Shown: positions 6,893-7,397 of the stretch, piece by piece
Numbering within the stretch: position 1 is the stretch's first letter
How the letters are laid out: the number at the start of each line of letters is the position of its first letter
NCBI GenBank assembly: GCA_003695835.1
Contig: RFHN01000293.1
Location: forward strand, 1-7,397
DNA from: Armatimonadota bacterium
GTDB taxonomy: Bacteria > Armatimonadota > Fimbriimonadia > Fimbriimonadales > ATM1
Direction of reading: 5' to 3'
DNA length: 7,397 nucleotides
Notes under the pieces: generated by a model
What the model was told of the DNA's origin: nothing
What the model saw: the letters and a program-made list of their open reading frames with translations, nothing else
The model's database searches: none
Made by a program: the position numbers and the translations under genes

Positions 6893-7396
6893 TCATTTCG
6901 CTCGGGCCCGGCGCAGGGCAGTTGCGAGGCCGGCGGCGGCCTGGGGGACGGAGAACCGCGTACGAGCGATCTCGCGGGCGCGGGTGCCGGCGGCGCGGCG
7001 CCAGTCGGTGTCGGCGAGGGCGCGCTCGAGGGCGGCGGCGAAGGCAGCGGGGTCGGCTTGCGGGACGATGTGGCCGGTGACGCCGTCTTCGACCTGTTCC
7101 CGCACGCCGGCGATGTCGGTGGCGACGACGGGAACGCCGCAGGCCATGGCCTCGAGGATCGTGCGCGGAAGGCCCTCGTTGCTGGCGCCTTCGATGACGT
7201 CCCCGTCTGGCAGATCGATTGTCACGCGGTCGACGGACGACAGCACGCACAGGTCCGCGGCGGCCAGCAGCTCAAGCGGATTGCCGACGTAGCCGAGCAT
7301 GTGGACCACGTCGGTGAGGCCGAGCTGGCGGCGGAGCGCGTCGAGCCAGTCGAGGTAGCGTCGATCCTGGCCTTCGCCGGCGCAAAGGAGCAGCAG
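6893..7396 (-). CDS. Glycosyltransferase family 4, C-terminal part (gene enters from the right edge)
   Basis: The frame is open from the window edge to a TGA at 6893-6895, giving 167 residues of the nucleotide-sugar-binding C-terminal domain of a GT4 enzyme; the acceptor domain lies outside the window. From the edge it reads LLLLCAGEGQDRRYLDWL (the VGxGx(x)R region, about 1-18), then DVVHMLGYVGNPLELLAAAD (30-49), VLSS, and the EX7E motif EGLPRTILE followed by AMACGVPVVATDIAGVREQV and the DGVTGHIVPQADP segment. About 18 residues rich in acidic and hydrophobic positions (VDRVTIDLPDGDVIEGASN) are inserted between VLSS and the EX7E motif, where most relatives have only a few. A GTG at 7307-7309 could be mistaken for a start, but homology continues upstream of it. 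Its GC content (73-80% in two counted lines) is well above the operon to its left, so it may belong to a different block of DNA. Confidence 0.9.
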   Translation of the reverse strand: MLLLCAGEGQDRRYLDWLDALRRQLGLTDVVHMLGYVGNPLELLAAADLCVLSSVDRVTIDLPDGDVIEGASNEGLPRTILEAMACGVPVVATDIAGVREQVEDGVTGHIVPQADPAAFAAALERALADTDWRRAAGTRAREIARTRFSVPQAAAGLATALRRARAK

Positions 7397-7397
7397 C

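Noticed and set aside
6897..7250. Upstream part of the 631-codon minus-strand frame that ends in the zinc-ribbon methyltransferase
   Set aside because: It overlaps the right-edge glycosyltransferase in another frame, is almost pure Arg/Pro/His low-complexity sequence, and has no family similarity; it is a GC-rich frame artefact.
6531..7292. Plus-strand open frame of 253 codons across the gap and the right-edge glycosyltransferase
   Set aside because: It starts with TTG, is antisense to a clear GT4 domain for half its length, has Ala/Arg/Ser low-complexity composition and no recognisable motif.

Overview
The window is part of a bacterial surface-polysaccharide (O-antigen, capsule or exopolysaccharide) biosynthesis cluster. 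Every convincing gene is on the minus strand, so transcription runs from high to low coordinates. In transcription order the genes are: the 3' part of a family-4 glycosyltransferase that enters from outside the window (6893-7396); a gene-poor stretch of about 540 bp (6357-6892); a class I SAM methyltransferase with an N-terminal zinc-ribbon (Trm112-like) module (5355-6356); a Wzx/MOP-type polysaccharide flippase (3988-5319); a glutamine-hydrolysing asparagine-synthase-type amidotransferase (2132-4000); a complete GT4 glycosyltransferase (900-2138); and a second, unrelated class I SAM methyltransferase (100-903). A 15-bp perfect hairpin at 43-76 lies 23 bp past the last stop codon and is probably the transcription terminator.

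The five complete genes look like one operon. The last four junctions are very tight: the flippase follows the methyltransferase by at most 35 bp, the flippase and amidotransferase genes overlap by 13 bp, the amidotransferase and glycosyltransferase by 7 bp, and the glycosyltransferase and last methyltransferase by 4 bp (ATGA). This points to coupled translation. A working picture is that the glycosyltransferases build a lipid-linked repeat unit on the cytoplasmic face, the amidotransferase supplies or transfers amide nitrogen (free asparagine, or amidation of a sugar acid), the methyltransferases add methyl groups to the sugar or its precursor, and the flippase moves the unit across the inner membrane. 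The actual glycan cannot be deduced. No polymerase, initiating phosphoglycosyltransferase, nucleotide-sugar enzyme or chain-length regulator lies in the window.

The organism is a bacterium of moderately high GC. Hand counts of sample 60-bp lines give about 53-60% in the operon body, but 73-80% inside the partial glycosyltransferase at the right edge. This step lies at the gene-poor stretch and suggests a junction between DNA of different origin, as is common in polysaccharide loci. The phylum cannot be fixed from the window. I found no tRNA, rRNA, CRISPR array, insertion sequence or transposase. The gene content is ordinary for such a cluster; the unresolved parts are the 6357-6892 gap and the composition step.
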